From Halomonas piscis (GTDB lineage Bacteria; Pseudomonadota; Gammaproteobacteria; Pseudomonadales; Halomonadaceae): a DNA stretch of 64,000 nucleotides. Both the position numbers and the translations under genes were made by a program. The stretch spans positions 1,488,001 through 1,552,000 of the forward strand of contig NZ_CP119391.1 in assembly GCF_031886125.1 (NCBI RefSeq), written 5' to 3'. The stretch's first letter is position 1, and each line of letters begins with the position of its first letter. This document shows, in pieces, positions 30,800-41,671 of the stretch. Under the pieces are notes generated by a model. It searched no databases, had not been told where the DNA came from, and saw only the letters and a program-made list of their open reading frames with translations.

Positions 30800-32261
30800 G
30801 GGGACAGACAGTGCCGGGGCCGAGGCGCAAAGGCGCCCCCGGGGGCCCGGCATGCGGCGTATCCGGCGCCTGCATTTTATCGGCATCGGCGGCGCCGGCA
30901 TGTGCGGTATCGCCGAGGTGCTGGCCAATCAGGGCTACTGCGTCAGCGGCAGCGACGTCAAGGTGACGCCGGTGGTGGAGCGCCTGCGCGAATGCGGGGT
31001 CAACGTGAGCCTGGGCCACGCCCGGGACAACGTCGAAGGCGCCGACGTGGTGGTGGTGTCAAGCGCTGTGGACGACGCCAATCCGGAGATCATCTGGGCC
31101 CGGGAACATCGAGTGCCGGTGGTGCGTCGCGCCGAAATGCTCGCCGAGCTGATGCGCTTTCGTCAGGGGATCGCGGTAGCCGGTACCCACGGCAAGACCA
31201 CGACCACCAGCCTGACGGCCACGCTGCTCGCCGAGGGCGGGCTGGATCCCACCTTCGTCATCGGCGGCAAGCTCACCAGCGCCGGCACCAACGCGCGTCT
31301 GGGCGAGGGTGACTACCTGGTGGCCGAAGCGGACGAGTCCGACGCTTCTTTTCTGCATCTGCAGCCGCTGGTGTCGATTGTGACCAATATCGATGCCGAC
31401 CACATGGCCACCTACGGCAACGACTTCGAGCAGCTCAAGGGCACTTTTCTCGAGTTTCTGCACAACCTGCCGTTTTACGGCCTGGCCGTGCTGTGCCTGG
31501 ACGACCCTCAGGTGCGCGAGCTGTGCCCCCATCTTCAGCGCCACTTTGTCACCTACGGCTTTGACGCCGGCGCCGACTACCGCATCGTGGATTTTGTCCA
31601 GCAGGCCGGCGAAGTGCGCTTTACCGCGCTGCGCCCGGAAGGCGCGCCGCTGGACATATGTCTGGCCATGCCCGGGCGGCACAACGCGCAAAACGCCATG
31701 GCGGCGATCGTGGTGGCAAGCGATGCCGGCGTCAGCGACTCAGCGATTCTACGCGGTCTTGCCGGCTTTGCCGGCGTCGGTCGGCGCTTTCAGGTACACG
31801 GCGACTATCCGCTGCCCGGCGGCGGCGACCCGGTGATGCTGGTGGACGACTACGGCCATCATCCCCGGGAAGTGGAGGTCGGCATCCGGGCGGTACGCGA
31901 CGGCTGGCCCGAACGGCGGCTGGTCATGCTCTATCAGCCGCACCGCTATACCCGCACGCGAGATTTGTACGACGACTTCGTGCGTGTGCTCTCGGGGGTG
32001 GACACGCTGCTGCTGCTGGACGTTTACAGCGCCGGCGAGACGCTCATCCCCGGCGCCGACGGCCGGGCGCTGGCGGGCTCGCTCCGCCAGCGCGGCGAGG
32101 TCGATCCGCTGTTTGTCGAACATAAAAGCGAACTGCCGGGGCTGCTGGCCAACGTGCTGCGCCCCGGCGATATCCTGATAACCCAGGGGGCCGGGGACAT
32201 CGGCGGCATTGCCCAGCGCCTGGCCCGGGCCGAGCTGCTGCTTGACGAGGTGACACTGTGA
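30792..32261 (+). CDS. murC: UDP-N-acetylmuramate:L-alanine ligase MurC
   Basis: First Mur ligase, adding L-alanine to UDP-MurNAc. The product is 489 residues from GTG 30792, which has AAGGAG seven bases upstream inside murG. The N-terminal domain has [17 protein letters not shown], the P-loop is [13 protein letters not shown], and [10 protein letters not shown] marks the C-terminal domain. The stop overlaps the ddl GTG as GTGA. The first 20-odd residues before MRRIRRLHF are low-complexity and may not be conserved. Confidence 0.97.
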   Translation: MTEGTDSAGAEAQRRPRGPGMRRIRRLHFIGIGGAGMCGIAEVLANQGYCVSGSDVKVTPVVERLRECGVNVSLGHARDNVEGADVVVVSSAVDDANPEIIWAREHRVPVVRRAEMLAELMRFRQGIAVAGTHGKTTTTSLTATLLAEGGLDPTFVIGGKLTSAGTNARLGEGDYLVAEADESDASFLHLQPLVSIVTNIDADHMATYGNDFEQLKGTFLEFLHNLPFYGLAVLCLDDPQVRELCPHLQRHFVTYGFDAGADYRIVDFVQQAGEVRFTALRPEGAPLDICLAMPGRHNAQNAMAAIVVASDAGVSDSAILRGLAGFAGVGRRFQVHGDYPLPGGGDPVMLVDDYGHHPREVEVGIRAVRDGWPERRLVMLYQPHRYTRTRDLYDDFVRVLSGVDTLLLLDVYSAGETLIPGADGRALAGSLRQRGEVDPLFVEHKSELPGLLANVLRPGDILITQGAGDIGGIAQRLARAELLLDEVTL

Positions 32262-33223
32262 GCCAACCCTTGACCTCCCATGCCGCTACGCCGGGAACGA
32301 CCGCGTCGCCGGTGGTAGTGATCTATGGCGGCACCTCCGCCGAGCGCGAGGTGTCGCTCAAGAGCGGGGCGGCGATTCTTGCCGCTCTTGGGCGCAGCGG
32401 CGTTGACGCCGTGGGCTACGATCCCGCCGATCAGGGCCTTGTCGGCCTTGAACGGCTGGCGCCGGCCGCGGTGTTCATTGCGCTGCACGGCCGCGGCGGC
32501 GAGGACGGCTCACTGCAGGGGGCCCTCGAGCTGCTGGGCATTCCCTATACCGGCAGCGGCGTGCTGGCCTCGGCGCTGGGCATGGACAAGGCGCGTACCA
32601 AGCAGGTCTGGCAGGCGTTCGATTTGCCCACGCCGGAAAGCATCATGCTCAGCGGCGCCTCTGACTGGCAGGCGGTGGCCGGCCGGCTGGGGCTGCCGCT
32701 GATCGTCAAGCCCGTGCACGAGGGATCGACGCTTGGCATCAGCATCGTGCAAAGCGTCGCTGAGCTTGAAGCCGCGTATCATGAAGCCGCGCGCTTTGAT
32801 GCCCGGGTCATGGCGGAGCGCTTTGTTCAGGGCGAGGAATATACCGTGTCGATCCTCGGCGATCGGGCGCTGCCGGCGGTCCGGGTCGAGGTGCCGGGGG
32901 GCTTTTACGACTACGAAGCCAAGTATCTGTCCAATACCACGCAATATCATCTGCCCTGCGGGCTCGATGAGGCTGACGAAGCCGAGCTTGCCGAACTTTG
33001 CCGGAAAGCGTTTGCGGCCATCGGCGGGGCCGGCTGGGGGCGCGTTGACGTCATGCGCGACGCCCGGGGGCATTTCTGGCTGATCGAGGTCAATACCGTG
33101 CCGGGCATGACCGACCACAGCCTGGTACCCCAGGCCGCGGCCCATACGGGGATGGACTTTGATCGGCTGGTGCTCGAGATTCTGGCAACCGCCGGCCATG
33201 TGGGCCACGATGCAGAAGCGTAA
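32258..33223 (+). CDS. ddl: D-alanine-D-alanine ligase
   Basis: ATP-grasp enzyme that makes the D-Ala-D-Ala dipeptide used by MurF. The product is 321 residues from GTG 32258. Visible motifs are [37 protein letters not shown], the ATP-grasp loop [12 protein letters not shown] and the metal/ATP site [24 protein letters not shown] region. It corresponds to DdlB, the copy normally found within the division cluster, between murC and ftsQ. Confidence 0.97.
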   Translation: MSQPLTSHAATPGTTASPVVVIYGGTSAEREVSLKSGAAILAALGRSGVDAVGYDPADQGLVGLERLAPAAVFIALHGRGGEDGSLQGALELLGIPYTGSGVLASALGMDKARTKQVWQAFDLPTPESIMLSGASDWQAVAGRLGLPLIVKPVHEGSTLGISIVQSVAELEAAYHEAARFDARVMAERFVQGEEYTVSILGDRALPAVRVEVPGGFYDYEAKYLSNTTQYHLPCGLDEADEAELAELCRKAFAAIGGAGWGRVDVMRDARGHFWLIEVNTVPGMTDHSLVPQAAAHTGMDFDRLVLEILATAGHVGHDAEA

Positions 33224-33938
33224 CGTCTGGCTTGGCCTTCTGCTGCTGGCGCTGATGCTCGGCGCCGGCGGCCGGGCGCTGTGGCTGTGGCTGGATACGC
33301 CGGTCGAGCGCGTTTCGGTGCGCGGCGACTGGGACTACGCCAACGCCGACTATCTGCGTGGCCAGCTGGCGCCGCTGGTACGCGACGCGCGCTGGCTGTC
33401 GGTGGATCTGGCCGAGCTGCGACAGGCGGCGCTGGAAATCGGCTGGGTCAAGGAAGTCCGGGTGTCGCGCCAGTGGCCCGATGCCCTGGCGTTCGAGCTG
33501 GTCGAGCAGGAGCCGATCACGCGCTGGAACGATGATCAGCTGCTCAACGTCGAGGGGACACCCTTCGACTTTGCGCCGCTTGCCGCGCCGGAGGGGCTGC
33601 CTGACCTGGCCGGGCCGGAAGGCAGCAGCAAGGAAGTGCTGGCCTATTATCGGAGCCTGGAAAAGCAGCTGGGCAGGCTCGATCTGGCCCTTGATCAGCT
33701 GCGCCTCGAGCCTCGGGGCGCCTGGCGGCTGCAGCTGACTGACGGCGCCTGGGTCATGCTGGGTCGCCATCAGCGCGAGGCTCGTCTGGCGCGTCTGATG
33801 GCTTCCTGGCGGCACGAGCTTAACCGCTACGCCGGTGCTATTCGCTATATCGATCTGCGCTACCCCAACGGCGTGGCCGTCGCCTGGCACGGCGACTCGC
33901 CCCGAACGGCCGATGCCGTCTCGGAGGATCCGTCCTGA
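33210..33938 (+). CDS. ftsQ: Cell division protein FtsQ
   Basis: Bitopic divisome protein of the FtsQLB complex. The product is 242 residues from ATG 33210, which overlaps the ddl end by 14 bases; an in-frame ATG at 33198 is possible, and neither has a strong ribosome site. A membrane helix (about 6-24) is followed by a POTRA domain (about 28-98: VERVSVRGDWDYANADYLRG, LPDALAFELVEQEPITRWN-type end) and the FtsQ beta domain. It is followed by an unusually long gap before ftsA. Confidence 0.95.
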   Translation: MQKRNVWLGLLLLALMLGAGGRALWLWLDTPVERVSVRGDWDYANADYLRGQLAPLVRDARWLSVDLAELRQAALEIGWVKEVRVSRQWPDALAFELVEQEPITRWNDDQLLNVEGTPFDFAPLAAPEGLPDLAGPEGSSKEVLAYYRSLEKQLGRLDLALDQLRLEPRGAWRLQLTDGAWVMLGRHQREARLARLMASWRHELNRYAGAIRYIDLRYPNGVAVAWHGDSPRTADAVSEDPS

Positions 33939-34174
33939 GCCGCGGCCTGGCCGGTAAGCGCTTGCCAACGGTGCAAATACTGTGCTCGGGGTTTAATTTC
34001 TGTATGGTTCTCAGTATCGTGGCGCCTGATAGTCGTTATACCATCTTTATGCCGATATTATAACGTCCGCCAGCCCTGCCGCCGTGACCGGATGTCATCA
34101 GGGCAGCGCCGGCGATGCCGACAGCTACGGCAGCTTATCCCATCTTTCAAGGCTACAAGGAGAATTCCCGGCTC
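33939..34174 (+). promoter_or_regulatory. ftsQ-ftsA intergenic region, probable ftsA-ftsZ promoter and leader
   Basis: These 236 bases are AT-richer than the genes around them and hold several -10-like boxes (TATTAT and TATAAC near 34056-34064) but no convincing -35 partner. A hairpin (GCCCTG 34073-34078 with CAGGGC 34099-34104, inner TGAC/GTCA) lies upstream of the AAGGAG at 34157-34162. In most relatives ftsQ and ftsA are nearly contiguous, so a dedicated promoter is likely but not demonstrated. Confidence 0.45.
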
Positions 34175-35458
34175 ATGGCAGGCTCATCCAGTGCATCCAG
34201 CATGGTGGTCGGGTTGGATATCGGAACGTCCAAGGTCGTTGCGATTGTCGGCCAGCCCACCGACGACGGTGGCATCGAGATTGCCGGGATCGGCTCCCAC
34301 CCCTCGAACGGCATGAAGCGCGGCGTGGTCATCAACATTGAATCTACGGTGCAGTCCATTCAGCGCGCCGTGGAGGAAGCTGAACTGATGGCCGGCTGTG
34401 ATATACACTCGGTCTATGTGGGGATTGCCGGCAGTCACATCAGCTCCATGAATTCCGACGGCGTCGTGGCGATCAAGGAGCGCGAAGTCAGCGCCTCGGA
34501 TATCGATCGCGTGATCGATTCGGCCCGGGCGCGCGCCGTCTCCGAAGGCCAGCGCGTGCTCCACGTGCTGCCCCAGGAGTTTTCGATCGACGCCCAGGGC
34601 GGCATCCGCGAGCCGCTGGGCATGTCGGGCGTGCGCCTTGAGGCTCAGGTGCATCTGGTCACCGCCGCCGCCAACGCCGTACAAAATATCGAAAAGTGCG
34701 TGCGCCGCTGCGGCCTTGACGTTGACGCCACCATTCTTGAGCAGCTGGCTTCCAGCATGGCCGTGCTCACCGAGGACGAGCGCGAGCTGGGAGTGTGCAT
34801 GGTGGACGTGGGCGGCGGCACCACCGACATGGCCATCTTTACCGAAGGCGCCATTCGCCACACCGCGGTGATTCCCATCGCCGGCGACCAGGTCACCAAC
34901 GACATCGCCATGGCGCTGCGTACGCCGACCCAGCACGCCGAGGAAATCAAGGTCAAATACGCCTGTGCGCTGACCGAGCTTGCGGCCAGCGACGAGATGA
35001 TCAAGGTCCCGAGCGTGGGCGATCGGCCCTCTCGGGACCTGTCGCGTCAGGCGCTGGCCGAGGTGGTCGAACCGCGCTACGAAGAGCTCTATATCCTGGT
35101 CAGGGAAGAGCTTCGCCGCAGCGGCTACGAGGACATGGTGGCGGCCGGCATTGTGCTGACAGGCGGCACCTCAAGGATGGAGGGGGCAAGCGAGCTTGCC
35201 GAAGAGATATTCCATATGCCGGTACGCATCGCCTGCCCGCAGAACGTGAAAGGGCTGGCCGACGTCGTGCGCAACCCGATTTATGCTACAGGCGTTGGCC
35301 TGTTGCACTACGCTTTGCAGGAAGCGCAGTACGGCCGCAGCCAGCAGGCGCAAGCCGGCGTGGTGGCCGCGCCTTCCGGGCGCGGCGACAAAAGCGCTGA
35401 GGCCGCCACCGGAACAACGCTTACGCGAATCAAGGGCTGGTTCAAGAGAAATTTCTGA
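34175..35458 (+). CDS. ftsA: Cell division protein FtsA
   Basis: Actin-like ATPase that anchors FtsZ to the membrane. The product is 427 residues from ATG 34175, 12 bases after AAGGAG. The actin-family phosphate loop [16 protein letters not shown] opens the protein, [15 protein letters not shown] is phosphate loop 2, and [14 protein letters not shown] the adenosine motif. The C-terminal amphipathic membrane-targeting helix is visible as [11 protein letters not shown]. It is 34 bases upstream of ftsZ. Confidence 0.98.
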   Translation: MAGSSSASSMVVGLDIGTSKVVAIVGQPTDDGGIEIAGIGSHPSNGMKRGVVINIESTVQSIQRAVEEAELMAGCDIHSVYVGIAGSHISSMNSDGVVAIKEREVSASDIDRVIDSARARAVSEGQRVLHVLPQEFSIDAQGGIREPLGMSGVRLEAQVHLVTAAANAVQNIEKCVRRCGLDVDATILEQLASSMAVLTEDERELGVCMVDVGGGTTDMAIFTEGAIRHTAVIPIAGDQVTNDIAMALRTPTQHAEEIKVKYACALTELAASDEMIKVPSVGDRPSRDLSRQALAEVVEPRYEELYILVREELRRSGYEDMVAAGIVLTGGTSRMEGASELAEEIFHMPVRIACPQNVKGLADVVRNPIYATGVGLLHYALQEAQYGRSQQAQAGVVAAPSGRGDKSAEAATGTTLTRIKGWFKRNF

Positions 35459-35492
35459 CAGGGTCGCAGACGCGGCTCAGGAGACGGGGCTT

Positions 35493-36677
35493 ATGTTCGA
35501 ACTGGTAGATAACGCACCCTCGAGCAGTGCGGTCATCAAGGTAGTGGGCGTTGGCGGCGGCGGCGGCAACGCCGTCAACCACATGGTGGAAAGCAACATC
35601 GAGGGCGTCGAGTTCATCTGCGCCAATACCGATGCTCAGGCGCTCAAGCGCGTCTCCGCCAAGACGATCCTGCAGCTCGGCAGCGAAATCACCAAGGGCC
35701 TTGGCGCCGGCGCCGACCCCGAGGTCGGCCGCCAGGCGGCCATGGAGGACCGCGAACGCATCGCCGAGCTGCTCGACGGCGCCGACATGATCTTCATCAC
35801 TGCCGGCATGGGCGGCGGCACCGGTACCGGCGGCGCGCCGGTGGTGGCCCAGGTGGCCAAGGAGCTGGGGATTCTTACCGTCGCCGTGGTGACGCGGCCC
35901 TTCCCCTTCGAAGGTCCCAAGCGCTCGCGCTCCGCCGAAGAGGGCATGAAGGAGCTCTCCGAGCACGTTGACTCGCTGATCACCATTCCCAACGAGAAGC
36001 TGCTCTCGGTGCTGGGCAAGAGCGCCACGCTGCTGACCGCCTTCAGCGCGGCCAACGACGTGCTGCTGGGCGCCGTCCAGGGCATCGCCGAGCTGATCAC
36101 CAGCCCCGGGATCATCAACGTCGACTTTGCCGACGTGCGCACCGTGATGTCGGAAATGGGCATGGCGATGATGGGCACCGGCGGCGCCACCGGCGAAAAC
36201 CGCGCCCGCGAGGCGGCGGAAAAGGCCATCCGCAGCCCGCTGCTGGAAGATATCGATCTGCACGGCGCCCGGGGGATTCTGGTCAACATTACCGCCGGGC
36301 CGGATCTGTCGATTGGCGAATTCAACGACGTCGGTGCCACGGTCCAGGAGTTCGCCTCCGACGAGGCGACCATCGTGGTGGGAACTTCCATCGACATGGA
36401 AATGTCGGATGAGCTGCGGGTGACCGTGGTGGCAGCGGGGCTTGACGGCGGCCAGGCGCGCGTCGCGGCGCGCGAGCCGGCGCGGCGCGCGGCCCAGGCT
36501 GACGCCGGCGCCGACTATCGCACGCTCCAGCAGCCTACGGTCATGCGTCAGCAGCAGGCCGCGGCCCGGGCCGAAAAGCCGGAGAGCGAAAGCCGGCCTC
36601 GGTCCGACAAGCGCCGCGCCGCCGAGACGGACGACTACCTGGACATTCCGGCGTTTCTGCGCCGCCAGGCCGACTAG
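35493..36677 (+). CDS. ftsZ: Cell division protein FtsZ
   Basis: Tubulin-like GTPase that polymerises into the Z ring. The product is 394 residues from ATG 35493 (AGGAG nine bases upstream). The GTP-binding motif [16 protein letters not shown], the T7 synergy loop [11 protein letters not shown] and the N-terminal [15 protein letters not shown] are present. A variable linker of about 50 residues leads to the conserved tail [15 protein letters not shown] that binds FtsA and ZipA. Confidence 0.99.
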   Translation: MFELVDNAPSSSAVIKVVGVGGGGGNAVNHMVESNIEGVEFICANTDAQALKRVSAKTILQLGSEITKGLGAGADPEVGRQAAMEDRERIAELLDGADMIFITAGMGGGTGTGGAPVVAQVAKELGILTVAVVTRPFPFEGPKRSRSAEEGMKELSEHVDSLITIPNEKLLSVLGKSATLLTAFSAANDVLLGAVQGIAELITSPGIINVDFADVRTVMSEMGMAMMGTGGATGENRAREAAEKAIRSPLLEDIDLHGARGILVNITAGPDLSIGEFNDVGATVQEFASDEATIVVGTSIDMEMSDELRVTVVAAGLDGGQARVAAREPARRAAQADAGADYRTLQQPTVMRQQQAAARAEKPESESRPRSDKRRAAETDDYLDIPAFLRRQAD

Positions 36678-36793
36678 TTGTCAAAGCGACCTCGTTCACG
36701 GCAGGTCGGCAATCAATCCCGGCCTGCCGCACGGCGCACTCTGCGCCCGGGACAACACCCTTCATGATGGTTGCGTGCGCTGCCCGGCGGCGT

Positions 36794-36821
36794 GTTTTGC
36801 CATCAACGTTTTGCCATCACC
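36794..36821 (+). repeat. 14-bp near-perfect tandem repeat upstream of lpxC
   Basis: GTTTTGCCATCAAC (36794-36807) is directly followed by GTTTTGCCATCACC (36808-36821), 13 of 14 bases alike. It lies 30 bases before the lpxC start, in the ftsZ-lpxC spacer, which also holds a GC-rich inverted repeat at 36700-36728. Confidence 0.85.
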
Positions 36822-36851
36822 ACGGCCATCACTGGAGCCTGACTTCCCCCC

Positions 36852-37763
36852 ATGATCAAACAACGCACACTGCAAAACGTCATCCGTGCCACCGGAGTGG
36901 GGCTGCACTCTGGCGCAAAAGTTCACATGGCGCTGCGCCCGGCACCCGCCAATACCGGCATCGTGTTCGTGAGGACGGATTTGCAGCCGGCGGTGGAAGT
37001 TCCTGCAAGGGCCGATCTGGTGGAAGACACCATGCTGTGCACGGCGCTTTCCCGCCGTGGTGTCAAGGTGGCGACCGTCGAGCACCTGATGTCGGCGTTT
37101 GCCGGCCTGGGGATCGACAACGCCTACGTTGACCTGAGCGCCGGCGAAGTGCCGATCATGGACGGCAGCGCCAGCCCGTTCGTGTTCCTGATCCAGTCGG
37201 CGGGCATCTGCGAGCAGAACGCGGCCAAGAAGTTCATCCGTATCAAGGAGCGAGTGAGCGTGGGCGACGCCGACAAGGAAGCCGTGTTTCTCCCTCACGA
37301 AGGTTTCAAGGTGTCGTTTTCCATCGACTTTGCCCATCCGGTGTTCGAGCAGCAGAAGCAGTCGGCGCTGATCGATTTTTCCACTACCTCCTTTGTCAAG
37401 GATGTTTCCCGGGCGCGGACCTTTGGTTTCATGCGCGATATCGAAAACCTGCGCGCCAACAACCTGGCCCTCGGGGGCAGCCTGGAAAATGCCGTCGTGG
37501 TAGACGACTACCGCATCGTCAACGACGGCGGGCTGCGCTACGACGACGAGTTCGTCAAGCACAAGGTGCTGGATGCCATCGGCGATTTGTACCAGCTGGG
37601 GCACAGCCTCATCGGCGAGTTTCGCGGGGTGAAGTCGGGCCATGCGCTGAACAATCAGCTGTGCCGCGAACTGCTGTCCCGACCGGAGGCCTACGAGATC
37701 GTTACCTTCGAGGAAGACAGGGCCGTGGCGCCGATTTCCTACGCCGCGCCGGCCATGGCGTAA
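36852..37763 (+). CDS. lpxC: UDP-3-O-acyl-N-acetylglucosamine deacetylase LpxC
   Basis: Zinc-dependent deacetylase that commits precursors to lipid A synthesis. The product is 303 residues, the family length, beginning [20 protein letters not shown]. Zinc ligands are visible in [16 protein letters not shown] (His) and in [20 protein letters not shown] (His and Asp), and the catalytic histidine in [10 protein letters not shown]. In E. coli LpxC levels are set by FtsH through its C-terminus; the tail here (SYAAPAMA) is alanine-rich and hydrophobic, compatible with that but unproven. Confidence 0.98.
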   Translation: MIKQRTLQNVIRATGVGLHSGAKVHMALRPAPANTGIVFVRTDLQPAVEVPARADLVEDTMLCTALSRRGVKVATVEHLMSAFAGLGIDNAYVDLSAGEVPIMDGSASPFVFLIQSAGICEQNAAKKFIRIKERVSVGDADKEAVFLPHEGFKVSFSIDFAHPVFEQQKQSALIDFSTTSFVKDVSRARTFGFMRDIENLRANNLALGGSLENAVVVDDYRIVNDGGLRYDDEFVKHKVLDAIGDLYQLGHSLIGEFRGVKSGHALNNQLCRELLSRPEAYEIVTFEEDRAVAPISYAAPAMA

Positions 37764-37790
37764 CGCTGCCGGCATGACAGGGCGGGCTGA

Positions 37791-37839
37791 AGGCACTGCC
37801 TCTGCTCAGGATGACGCCTGGGCAGGGCGGTGCCTTTTG
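37791..37839 (+). terminator. Possible terminator after lpxC
   Basis: AAGGCA-CTGCC (37791-37801) pairs with GGCAG (37822-37826) and TGCCTT (37832-37837), leaving a five-base bulge and a long loop, with TTTT at 37836-37839. It is imperfect but well placed between the convergent lpxC and DUF721 genes. Confidence 0.4.
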
Positions 37840-37878
37840 CCGTTCAGGGGCGGGTTGGCCCCGGATTGTCGGGCCCTT

Positions 37879-38334
37879 TCAGCGGGGCGCGTGGGAGGCC
37901 AGCCGCTCAAGCGCGGCCTTGAGCCCGGGATCCCGGGTCTCCTCGGCGCATTCGGTGAGCACCTTGCCGGCGGATTGGGGCAGGGTGCGGCAGTAGCGGC
38001 GGGGCGCTTTCACCGGGCGCACCGGGCGCACCTTGAAGCGCAGGCCGGTCACGCCCTCAAACCCGGGGATGCCGTGGAGCAGCGTCAGCAGGCGCGGCTG
38101 CTCGAAGCGCAGCCAGGTGACCAGCGCGGCGCGGTCGCAGATCAGCGTCAGCCGCCCTTCGCTCACGCCGCCGACAAAGACGTGCTCGCGCATTGGCTCC
38201 GGCAGGTCAGCGCGCAGCCGGCGCTGGGCCTCGTCAATCAGGCGCGACGCCTGCATCAGCCGGCCGATATCGCCCCGGGGCTTGAGCAGTTGCCCCACGG
38301 GCTGTGCGCGAGAACGCTTAACCTTTATACTCAT
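37879..38334 (-). CDS. DUF721/DciA-like protein
   Basis: DUF721 domain protein; members of this family include DciA, the helicase-operating protein in bacteria lacking DnaC. The product is 151 residues from the ATG at 38334, with GAGG seven bases upstream. A basic N-terminus ([20 protein letters not shown]) is followed by the core [40 protein letters not shown] strand pattern. In pseudomonads a DUF721 gene also sits between lpxC and secA. Whether this copy is the replication DciA is inference. Confidence 0.8.
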   Translation of the reverse strand: MSIKVKRSRAQPVGQLLKPRGDIGRLMQASRLIDEAQRRLRADLPEPMREHVFVGGVSEGRLTLICDRAALVTWLRFEQPRLLTLLHGIPGFEGVTGLRFKVRPVRPVKAPRRYCRTLPQSAGKVLTECAEETRDPGLKAALERLASHAPR

Positions 38335-38399
38335 GCGCTTGCCTCGTGTGGATGCATCCATTCATGAAAGCCTAGCACGCCAAGGAGTGCGACCCCAGC

Positions 38400-38864
38400 A
38401 TGCCCGCCCAGCCGACGCCCCAAGCGAACACTTCGCGGCCCTGCCGTCGGCGCGGCGTGGCGCGCTGGTGGCTGGCCGGCCTTCTGGTCAGCTGTCTGCT
38501 TCCCGTCGGACTGAGCGCCTGCCAGGCCGCGCGGCTGCCCGCCGGCCAGGTCTATGCGCTGGCCCTGGCGCCGGCCATCAGGCGTGTGCGGCGCCGTTCG
38601 GGGCGCCGGCGGCGGGCCATCATGCGCCGGCGGCGTCCGGGTCGCTGCTGCTCCCGTCTACCCGGCAGCCCGGCCCGCGTGCCGGGGCTGGTCGCCGCGC
38701 TCGATGCGGTGTCGCGCCGCGGGCCGCCAGCGTCTCTGCTCAAAACGCCTTGTTTCTTCGCGGCCAACCCGGTGGCACCGCTGTCGGCGGGTCGCCGCGC
38801 ATTTTCCTGTTTTTACCGGGGACGCATGACGGCGTTTCCGGCAGCCATAGTGGAAAAGTCATGA
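38400..38864 (+). CDS. Signal-sequence ORF coupled to secA (SecM-like candidate)
   Basis: I do not recognise this 154-residue product by homology. AAGGAG (38382-38387) lies 12 bases before the ATG. The N-terminus has a basic stretch and a hydrophobic core ([19 protein letters not shown], about 23-41) that looks like a signal peptide, even a lipobox (LSAC). The middle is very arginine-rich (about 61-82), followed by [10 protein letters not shown] at 105-114. The last bases overlap the secA start as ATGA, so it could be coupled to secA. The position is that of secM in E. coli. Low-complexity composition means part of the frame may be chance. Confidence 0.5.
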   Translation: MPAQPTPQANTSRPCRRRGVARWWLAGLLVSCLLPVGLSACQAARLPAGQVYALALAPAIRRVRRRSGRRRRAIMRRRRPGRCCSRLPGSPARVPGLVAALDAVSRRGPPASLLKTPCFFAANPVAPLSAGRRAFSCFYRGRMTAFPAAIVEKS

Positions 38865-41602
38865 TCAGTAACGTACTGCGCAAAGTCGTCGGCTCCAAGA
38901 ACGAACGCGAAGTCAAACGCATGCACAAGAGCGTGCAGCACGTCAACGCCCTGGAAAGCGAGTTCGAAGCGCTGAGCGAGGCCGAGCTGCAGGGCAAGAC
39001 CGGCGAGCTGCGCGCCCGCCTGGACGACGGTGAGCCGCTGGACAGCCTGCTGCCCCAGGCTTTTGCCGTTGTCCGCGAGGCGAGCAAGCGGGTCATGGGC
39101 ATGCGCCACTTCGACGTGCAGATGGTCGGCGGCATGACGCTCAACGACGGACGGATCGCCGAGATGAAAACCGGCGAGGGCAAGACCCTGGTGGCCACCC
39201 TTGCCGTCTACCTCAACGCCCTGCCGGCCAAGGGCGTGCACGTGGTCACGGTGAACGACTATCTGGCCCGCCGCGACGCCGACTGGATGCGTCCGCTGTA
39301 CGAGTTTCTGGGGCTTTCGGTGGGCGTGATCTTTTCCGGCCAGCCCAACGAGGAAAAGCGCCACGCCTACGCCTGCGATATTACCTACGGCACCAACAAC
39401 GAGTTCGGTTTTGACTACCTGCGCGACAACATGGCGTTTTCGCTCGAGGAAAAGGTGCAGCGCCCGCTGCACTACGCCATTGTCGACGAGGTGGATTCGA
39501 TTCTTATCGACGAGGCGCGCACGCCGCTGATCATCTCCGGCGCGGTGGATGAAAACACCGAGCTTTACGGCGTCGTCGACCGTCTGGCGACACATCTGGA
39601 AAAGGGCGAAGAGCCGGAAGACGAAGATGCACCGCCCACCGGCGACTTTCTGCTCGACGAAAAGCAAAAGCAGGTCGAACTCACCGAGCAGGGGCATAAC
39701 CGCGTGGAAGAGCTGATGCGCGCCGAAGGCCTGCTGGGCGAGGAGGAGTCGCTTTACGCCGCGCAGAACCTGGGGCTTTTGCAGCATATGCATTCGGCGC
39801 TGCGCGCCCGCCATCTCTATCAGCGCGACGTCGACTACATCATCGCCGACGGTCAGGTGGTCATTGTCGACGAACACACCGGCCGCTCGATGCCCGGGCG
39901 GCGCTGGTCGGAAGGGCTGCACCAGGCCGTGGAGGCCAAGGAGGGCGTCACCGTCCAGCGCGAGAGCCAGACCCTTGCTTCCACCACCTTCCAGAACTAT
40001 TTCCGCCTTTACGAGAAACTGGCCGGCATGACCGGCACGGCGGATACCGAAGCCTTCGAGTTTCGCCAGATCTACGGCCTGGACGTGATCGTCATTCCCA
40101 CCAACCGCCCCCAGGCGCGCCAGGATCTCAACGATCTGGTCTACCAGAGCGCCGAGGAAAAATACCGGGCGATCATCAAGGATGTGCAGGAGCAGACCGA
40201 GGCGGGCCGCCCGGTGCTGGTGGGTACCGCCTCCATTGACACCTCCGAGTACCTGGCGCGGCTGATGCGCGAGGCGGGCATCAGCTTCAACGTGCTCAAC
40301 GCCAAGCAGCACCAGAGCGAAGCCGAGATCATCGCCCAGGCCGGGCGCCCCGGGGCCGTGACCATTGCCACCAATATGGCCGGCCGGGGGACGGATATCG
40401 TGCTCGGCGGCAACTGGGAAGCCGAGGCCGCCAGGCTGGAAAACCCCACCGCGGCGGATATCGAGACGCTCAAGAACGAATGGCAAAAGCGCCACGACGC
40501 GGTGCTGGAAGCCGGCGGCCTGCACGTGATCGGCTCCGAGCGTCACGAGTCCCGGCGCATCGACAACCAGCTGCGCGGGCGCTCCGGGCGCCAGGGTGAC
40601 CCCGGCTCCACGCGGTTTTTCCTCTCTCTGGAAGACAGCCTGATGCGGCTGTTCGGCTCTGACCGCGTCAAGCGGATGATGAAGGCGCTGGGCCTCGAAG
40701 AGGGCGAGGCCATCGAGCACAAGATGGTGTCCAACGCCGTGGAGCGGGCCCAGAAAAAGGTCGAGGGGCGCAACTTCGATATCCGCAAGCAGCTGCTGGA
40801 GTACGACGACGTCTCCAACGACCAGCGTCGGGTGATCTACGAACAGCGCAACGACATTCTCAAGTCCGAAGACGTGGCCGACGCCGTGGCGGGCATTCGC
40901 GAAGAGGTCGTGGACGAGGCGATCAGCAGCTTCGTGCCGCCCCAGAGCCTCGCCGAGCAGTGGGACCTGGCAGGGCTTGAAACTCACCTCAAGACCGAGC
41001 TCAACCTGGAAGCGCCGGTGGTCGAATGGGCCCGGGAAGACCAGCGGCTGAGCGAGGAAAAGCTCCGCGAGCGGCTGCAGACCATGCACCGGGAGGCCTA
41101 CGAAGCCAAGATCGAAGCGGCCGGCGAGGCGCTGATCCGGCGGTTTGAAAAGCAGGTGATGCTGCAGGTGCTGGATACCCGCTGGAAAGAGCACTTGCAG
41201 TCCATGGACCACCTGCGCCGGGGGATCCACCTGCGCGGCTACGCCCAGAAGAACCCCAAGCAGGAATACAAGCGCGAGTCCTTCGACCTGTTTCAACAGC
41301 TGCTGGCCAATATCAAGGCCGACGTCACGCGGATTCTGAGCCATGTCCAGGTGCGCCAGCCCGAAGAGGTTGACGCGCTGGAGCGCGAGCGTCGCGAAGC
41401 GCTCGAGCGCGAACAGGCGACCGCCGCCAGCCGCCACGACGAGCCCGAGGGCAGCGCGGATGAAACCGCATCCGAGACCCCCGAGGCCGCGGCCGCCGAG
41501 GGCCAGCCGGTGCGCCGGGAAGGGCCCAAGGTGGGGCGTAACGACCTTTGCCCCTGCGGCTCGGGTAAGAAGTACAAGCACTGCTGCGGCAAGCTCAGCT
41601 AA
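38861..41602 (+). CDS. secA: Preprotein translocase ATPase SecA
   Basis: Motor ATPase that drives secreted proteins through SecYEG. The product is 913 residues from ATG 38861; the same frame is open far upstream but lacks family sequence. Seen are the Walker [19 protein letters not shown]-type [16 protein letters not shown], the preprotein-binding region after [14 protein letters not shown], and a C-terminal zinc-binding [14 protein letters not shown] that contacts SecB. The upstream ORF overlaps the start codon; the ribosome site (GGAA) is weak, compatible with coupling. Confidence 0.99.
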   Translation: MISNVLRKVVGSKNEREVKRMHKSVQHVNALESEFEALSEAELQGKTGELRARLDDGEPLDSLLPQAFAVVREASKRVMGMRHFDVQMVGGMTLNDGRIAEMKTGEGKTLVATLAVYLNALPAKGVHVVTVNDYLARRDADWMRPLYEFLGLSVGVIFSGQPNEEKRHAYACDITYGTNNEFGFDYLRDNMAFSLEEKVQRPLHYAIVDEVDSILIDEARTPLIISGAVDENTELYGVVDRLATHLEKGEEPEDEDAPPTGDFLLDEKQKQVELTEQGHNRVEELMRAEGLLGEEESLYAAQNLGLLQHMHSALRARHLYQRDVDYIIADGQVVIVDEHTGRSMPGRRWSEGLHQAVEAKEGVTVQRESQTLASTTFQNYFRLYEKLAGMTGTADTEAFEFRQIYGLDVIVIPTNRPQARQDLNDLVYQSAEEKYRAIIKDVQEQTEAGRPVLVGTASIDTSEYLARLMREAGISFNVLNAKQHQSEAEIIAQAGRPGAVTIATNMAGRGTDIVLGGNWEAEAARLENPTAADIETLKNEWQKRHDAVLEAGGLHVIGSERHESRRIDNQLRGRSGRQGDPGSTRFFLSLEDSLMRLFGSDRVKRMMKALGLEEGEAIEHKMVSNAVERAQKKVEGRNFDIRKQLLEYDDVSNDQRRVIYEQRNDILKSEDVADAVAGIREEVVDEAISSFVPPQSLAEQWDLAGLETHLKTELNLEAPVVEWAREDQRLSEEKLRERLQTMHREAYEAKIEAAGEALIRRFEKQVMLQVLDTRWKEHLQSMDHLRRGIHLRGYAQKNPKQEYKRESFDLFQQLLANIKADVTRILSHVQVRQPEEVDALERERREALEREQATAASRHDEPEGSADETASETPEAAAAEGQPVRREGPKVGRNDLCPCGSGKKYKHCCGKLS

Positions 41603-41671
41603 GCTAAGCGGCAATGCTTTCTGGTTGACAAACCCCGGCTGACGGCCCGGGCTGACGAAAGGAGGAATCCT

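Noticed and set aside
36700..36728. GC-rich inverted repeat after ftsZ as a rho-independent terminator.
   Set aside because: There is no T-run after the stem; kept only as a structural observation.
38552..38767. Minus-strand open frame within the ORF upstream of secA.
   Set aside because: Arg-rich low-complexity product, no ribosome site, and overlaps a better-supported plus-strand frame.
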